Below are positions 60,331 to 64,000 of a stretch of 64,000 bases of DNA, one piece after another; the stretch's first letter is position 1; each line of letters begins with the position of its first letter. The notes under the pieces were generated by a model that saw only the letters and a program-made list of their open reading frames with translations, had not been told where the DNA came from and did not search any database. The stretch is taken from positions 1,232,447 to 1,296,446 of the forward strand of contig JAEMBT020000003.1 of assembly GCA_018873245.2 (NCBI GenBank), written 5' to 3'. A program made the position numbers and the translations under genes. This DNA comes from Archegozetes longisetosus (lineage: Eukaryota; Arthropoda; Arachnida; Sarcoptiformes; Trhypochthoniidae).

Positions 60331-62017
60331 ATAGTGTGTAAAGTAAAATGAGAGATTGTAATGATATTCATCGCGCTATTAAAAGATATTTTTTAATTAA
60401 AAACAGAATTGATACCAAAATGTTAAAATAAATATTTTTATTGAACATTAGAAATACGAGACTTCAACTCACAAGTCAGTAGACGTAATGATACATTCAC
60501 AGAACGTATCGGGATTGGATGTGGTTTGATTATGCCTTTTCTTAATTTTTCTTCGTACCATTTTTACTTATAAGTTACCTTAGACTAATAAATAGAAAAT
60601 TTCATTATAAATAGAGTCTTAATTAGACTGAAATTTTTCTGAGCGAAACTTCGGAGAAAAGCACTAGTTATTCAATGACTAAATTGTATACTTTCTTTCA
60701 ATGGCACAAAAGAGTGTCTGACACTAACAAAAACAAAATAAACAGTTAACACGAGTTTTATACAAATATTTCGCTACTCATAGCACTCGTGAAATATATT
60801 TCTTTAAGTTATAAGATTTTAAAGTTTCCAAATTCATGTAAAATGAAATTCAGTGGAATGGCCAAGACTTAATGTTTAATGGAGATAGTGTATTAAATCT
60901 TTCCACATTTAGAGTTTCGAAAGTTTGAAATCATAGTTATTTTGTTAATGAATTCCAGTCATGTACTTAATAGGTCCTTTAGTTTCTTAATCTACAGAAA
61001 TAGAAAACTGTAATTAACTAAAAATTCTTATTGTGATGTATATGAACATGTGATATATGTACAAACGTGCATAAAGCTATAGGCACGTTCGTGTGGTTAC
61101 GACTTGACTTTGAATCCATACGCAGATCCAGAATTGAATGTGTTTGTTGAACAGTATAGACTCCTGTGTTGGAACTTCTGGTTGCAGTTATTGCTAGAAC
61201 AGTGTTAATTGGTCCCACCTAGTGATTTGTTCTAATCTGTAATTTCAAAACTATTTCATAAATACATGTAGTGATTTTATTAAGTGAATGCATTAAAGCT
61301 GTAAAGAGTTTCCATTGTTGTCAATTTTTGAACTAAATTTTTGAGAAAAATTTTTCAAATGGCAGTAACCGAACGATGTTACTATTTGAGCTTAAACTTA
61401 TTTTCGATCATGAGCTTTAAATGATAGCTTAAATACTTTCTTTAGTAAAAGCATTCAATGTTATCAAATTAACAAAAAATATATTTCATTCTCATTCAAT
61501 ATTACTCAAATATCCAAAGATCTAGTGGCATCTGGGTTTCCTGTTCCCTCCATTAGATACGCTACTGATGAGAATCTCCTTCATTAAAAATTCATCTTTG
61601 CATCAATATCAGTCTTATTATGTTCAAAGGTCAAGTAAAATCATCAGAAACATGCATTTGGCTTAAGTAATAAATTCACTTCTATAACACAACTATGACG
61701 CCTATAAAACAACACAGGTTTAATGAATAATATTTTTATTTTCTAGATAAATAAATTTAATATAACTAAAATTTGTATCAAACCATGTTTCCACCTATTC
61801 TAATACATAAATAATATTCATTAATAATTAAGATAGCAATCGTTGATCAACCCGTGAAGAAAAATATTCGATCATAAATTCAAACAATAGCTATTGGTAA
61901 AACAAAGCTGCAACAAGTGCAGCAAAATTACTGCTAAAATCCAAATATCAGTACAAAAAACTGGTTCTTCTGCAAACAGATGTATTCTCATTATTCTGTA
62001 CACATTTTATTTGCGAC
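60331..62017. other. Between paralogues; candidate second exon only
   Basis: Apart from a possible C-terminal exon at about 61890-61980 (hydrophobic, minus strand, see the gene at 62018) nothing was recognised. Confidence 0.35.
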
Positions 62018-62383
62018 CTACAAATCATTTTCAATTTTCAAGAATTGATATCCTTTCGCCGCTTTGTCACTACATTCAGGCACATTAAGCGCTACTATTA
62101 TTACACTTGATTTCGCTCTCCATATCCCACAACAAATATCGCGTTTCACATGATCTGAATTTTCTTTCAATTTTCGGAGTTTTCTTATTGAATCAAAAAC
62201 TTTTTTTTCATGATTGGCCTCACATTTATTCCAATGGCCTTGTAATAGATCTTCACATTTATTAACTTGCGACACATTTACTTCTACAAACGAGGGATTG
62301 AGCCATAAATAAGGAAACAAGCATTCAAACTTAGAATATGAAGAATAACTAGAGACTATCTGCAAATATTCAGAGTAAACCAA
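62018..62383 (-). CDS. Exon of a small Cys-containing protein, unknown
   Basis: A 121-codon frame. An acceptor-like TATTTGCAG just inside suggests the exon really begins at about 62351 (IVSSYSSYSKFECLF), and a GTAGGT donor at about 62032 suggests it continues into another exon near 61980 with a hydrophobic end. Cysteines occur at FECLF, KCEDLLQGHWNKCE, DICCGIW and PECSDK, a spacing that suits a secreted disulfide-rich protein. No signal-peptide exon was found upstream, so the gene is incomplete here. A broken paralogue at 59960-60330 argues that it is a real gene family. Family not recognised. Confidence 0.42.
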   Translation of the reverse strand: MVYSEYLQIVSSYSSYSKFECLFPYLWLNPSFVEVNVSQVNKCEDLLQGHWNKCEANHEKKVFDSIRKLRKLKENSDHVKRDICCGIWRAKSSVIIVALNVPECSDKAAKGYQFLKIENDL

Positions 62384-62960
62384 TTTTTATGCAACTGAAT
62401 TCAATGATGCTATGAGTGAAGTTTTCTTCAGACTTTTAAGTATACGTGACTCTGGCTGCAAAGTTTACAAAACGTAGTGAGTGTCAATGTGGAGCGATTT
62501 GCTTAGTTTTACTTTTCTTTTGTAAAAAATTATAAGAAATGAGCAGTAAAATCATTAGTAGAAATAGAACCAAAAACAGATTAAAATTTTCGAGTTTCAT
62601 AGACCGAATGACAAAATATAGTTGTTGTTGATTGACTTTATTTTCTTTGAGCTTTTTACCCAAAAAATTAGGCGAATATTTAGAGAGAATAAGTTTAGTT
62701 GAAATATATCTAAACTGACTGAATCGTTAGAGAGCCATTACATAGACAAAAAAGAAAGAGGTATTTAATTGTTAAGAAACATATCAATTTGGCATTCCAA
62801 ACTTCGCTCAAATAGGTTTAAAAACTGATTTATGTGTTTTATAGTCATAATACAGAGGGAAAATCACGAGGCTATGAATCTTTAAACAGTATACCAATTG
62901 GAAATGTTCCGACATAGCCGAGACAGTGTCACACCATAACAAAAAGTAGTAAGCAAACAC
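62384..62960. other. Intergenic, no gene seen
   Basis: Nothing supported between the small gene and the terminal repeat complex. Confidence 0.4.
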
Positions 62961-64000
62961 TACAGTGTTTTTCAGTTCAATTTGGATCTATTGCATTGCT
63001 ATTTGTAATGTAAACCCAAACCCTGTCGAACCGGTAGCTCTTCTCAAAGCTATTTGTGTCTTTCGCAAAGCTACTTGTAATTCAAAACTTTATTTCAATA
63101 TGTGAAAGACGGCAAAACATACAATTAATGATTAGATATTCAACTAAATTAATTCTCAATTATCTCTCTATTAAGACTGGGGAATATGTATTTTTCCATA
63201 TTTTTATAATAATTTGAACAATTTTGAGAAGAAATAAGTTCAGAAGTGGAATGAACTGCTTCATACAAAAGCTATTGATTGTGTTATACAGTATTTTTCA
63301 CTTCAATTTGTATCTATTGCATTACTATTTGTGCACTTGGTTTAATCCTTATGAAAACCGGTTGCTTTCTCAAAACTATTTGTGTTAATCCCATTGCTAT
63401 TTGTAGTTTTAAAGTATATCTTATTCAATGCACAAAACACATTTGATTTCATTTGCTTATAGAGCAATTTAAGTTTACATATTGTGTAAATCAAATTATT
63501 TAAAATTTTTATTATTGAATGGAAGATGAGATGAAAGTTCATGATCAGAAGATGTCAATCTAATAATGAGGATGAACTATACAAGCAGTTCATTCCACTT
63601 CTGAACTTATTTCTTCTTAAAACTGTTCAGATTATTATTATGTATAAAAATATGGAAAAAATACATATTCCCCAGTCTTAATAGGGAGATAATTGAGAAT
63701 TAGTTTAGTTGGATATCTGATAATTTAATTGTATGTTTTACCATCTTTCACATATTGAAATAAAGTTTTGAATTACAAATAGCTTTGAGAAGAGCTACTG
63801 GTTCGACAGGGTTTAGGGTTTACATTGCAAACAGCAATGCAATAAATCCAAATTGAACTGAAAAACACTGTATCTTTCATTTCAATAAAAAAAAATTTAA
63901 AGAATTTGATCTAAACTTAAATTGTTCTATAAACAAATGAAATCAAATGTGTTTTGTGCAATAAATAAGATATACTTTAAAATTACAAATAGCAATGAAA
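62961..64000. repeat. Interleaved inverted repeats A-B-A'-B'
   Basis: Segment A (62961-63262) is inverted almost perfectly as A' (63583-63872). Segment B (about 63287-63480) is inverted as B' (from about 63890 to the window end). Order is A, B, A' inverse, B' inverse, so the two palindromes overlap rather than nest. A and B begin with related sequence (CAGTGTTTTTCAGTTCAATT and CAGTATTTTTCACTTCAATT, then TCTATTGCATTGCTATTTGT), so the whole may derive from duplication of one foldback element. Short GCTATTTGTNNTT motifs recur throughout. The window edge cuts B'. Confidence 0.88.

Noticed and set aside
61018..61218. 66-codon minus-strand frame
   Set aside because: Isolated and without recognisable features.

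Overview
The window is AT-rich (about 70% by eye) nuclear DNA from an animal. Genes have short introns (about 60-90 bp) between long intergenic stretches, and there are many DNA transposons of arthropod-typical families. The gene set (secreted carboxylesterase, copper LPMO of the chitin-active type, a small cluster of gustatory-receptor-like genes, an RCC1-repeat/protein-kinase fusion, EB-type Cys-rich surface protein) suggests an arthropod. I lean towards a mite or other chelicerate, but that is inference. No rRNA, tRNA, CRISPR or bacterial-style operon was seen.

Layout. 0.5-1.1 kb: foldback MITE. 3.5-5.5 kb: three-exon carboxylesterase (+). 6.0-6.6 kb: single-exon AA15-like LPMO (-) facing it tail to tail. 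6.8-11.1 kb: nested foldback elements and a Tc1/mariner relic. 13.3-14.3 kb: class A peptide GPCR (-) with one frameshift. 14.9-15.9 kb: Mutator-like non-autonomous element carrying a nested hAT MITE. 16.4-19.0 kb: complete-ended but decayed hAT element. 19.6-20.1 kb: membrane-protein exons. 20.3-21.1 kb: Tigger/pogo-like MITE. 22.8-26.1 kb: five-exon fatty-acid hydroxylase (FAXDC2-like, -) whose 1.9-kb intron holds exons of another same-strand gene ending in a PDZ-ligand-like tail. 27.9-34.6 kb: a transposon stack (a MULE with FLYWCH finger and DDE transposase, invaded by two hAT elements, followed by another hAT with perfect 8-bp duplications). 36.6-43.3 kb: gustatory-receptor cluster (fragment, one nearly intact gene, one dead copy). 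48.4-52.5 kb: RCC1-kinase pseudogene (-) broken by a mariner, other lesions, and a MITE in one intron. 53.4-55.7 kb: a second mariner and a hAT relic. 57.3-58.4 kb: EB-module surface protein (+). 60-62.4 kb: a small Cys-containing protein gene and its dead paralogue. 63-64 kb: a large interleaved inverted-repeat structure running off the end.

The genes do not form a pathway. Esterase, LPMO, gustatory receptor and Cys-rich secreted proteins fit feeding, detoxification and surface biology; the rest of the window is mainly a record of successive transposition, with target-site duplications good enough to order several insertions. Three otherwise clean reading frames (GPCR, gustatory receptor, mariner transposase) are each broken by one base at or beside an A/T run, which is either recent decay or uncorrected assembly error.
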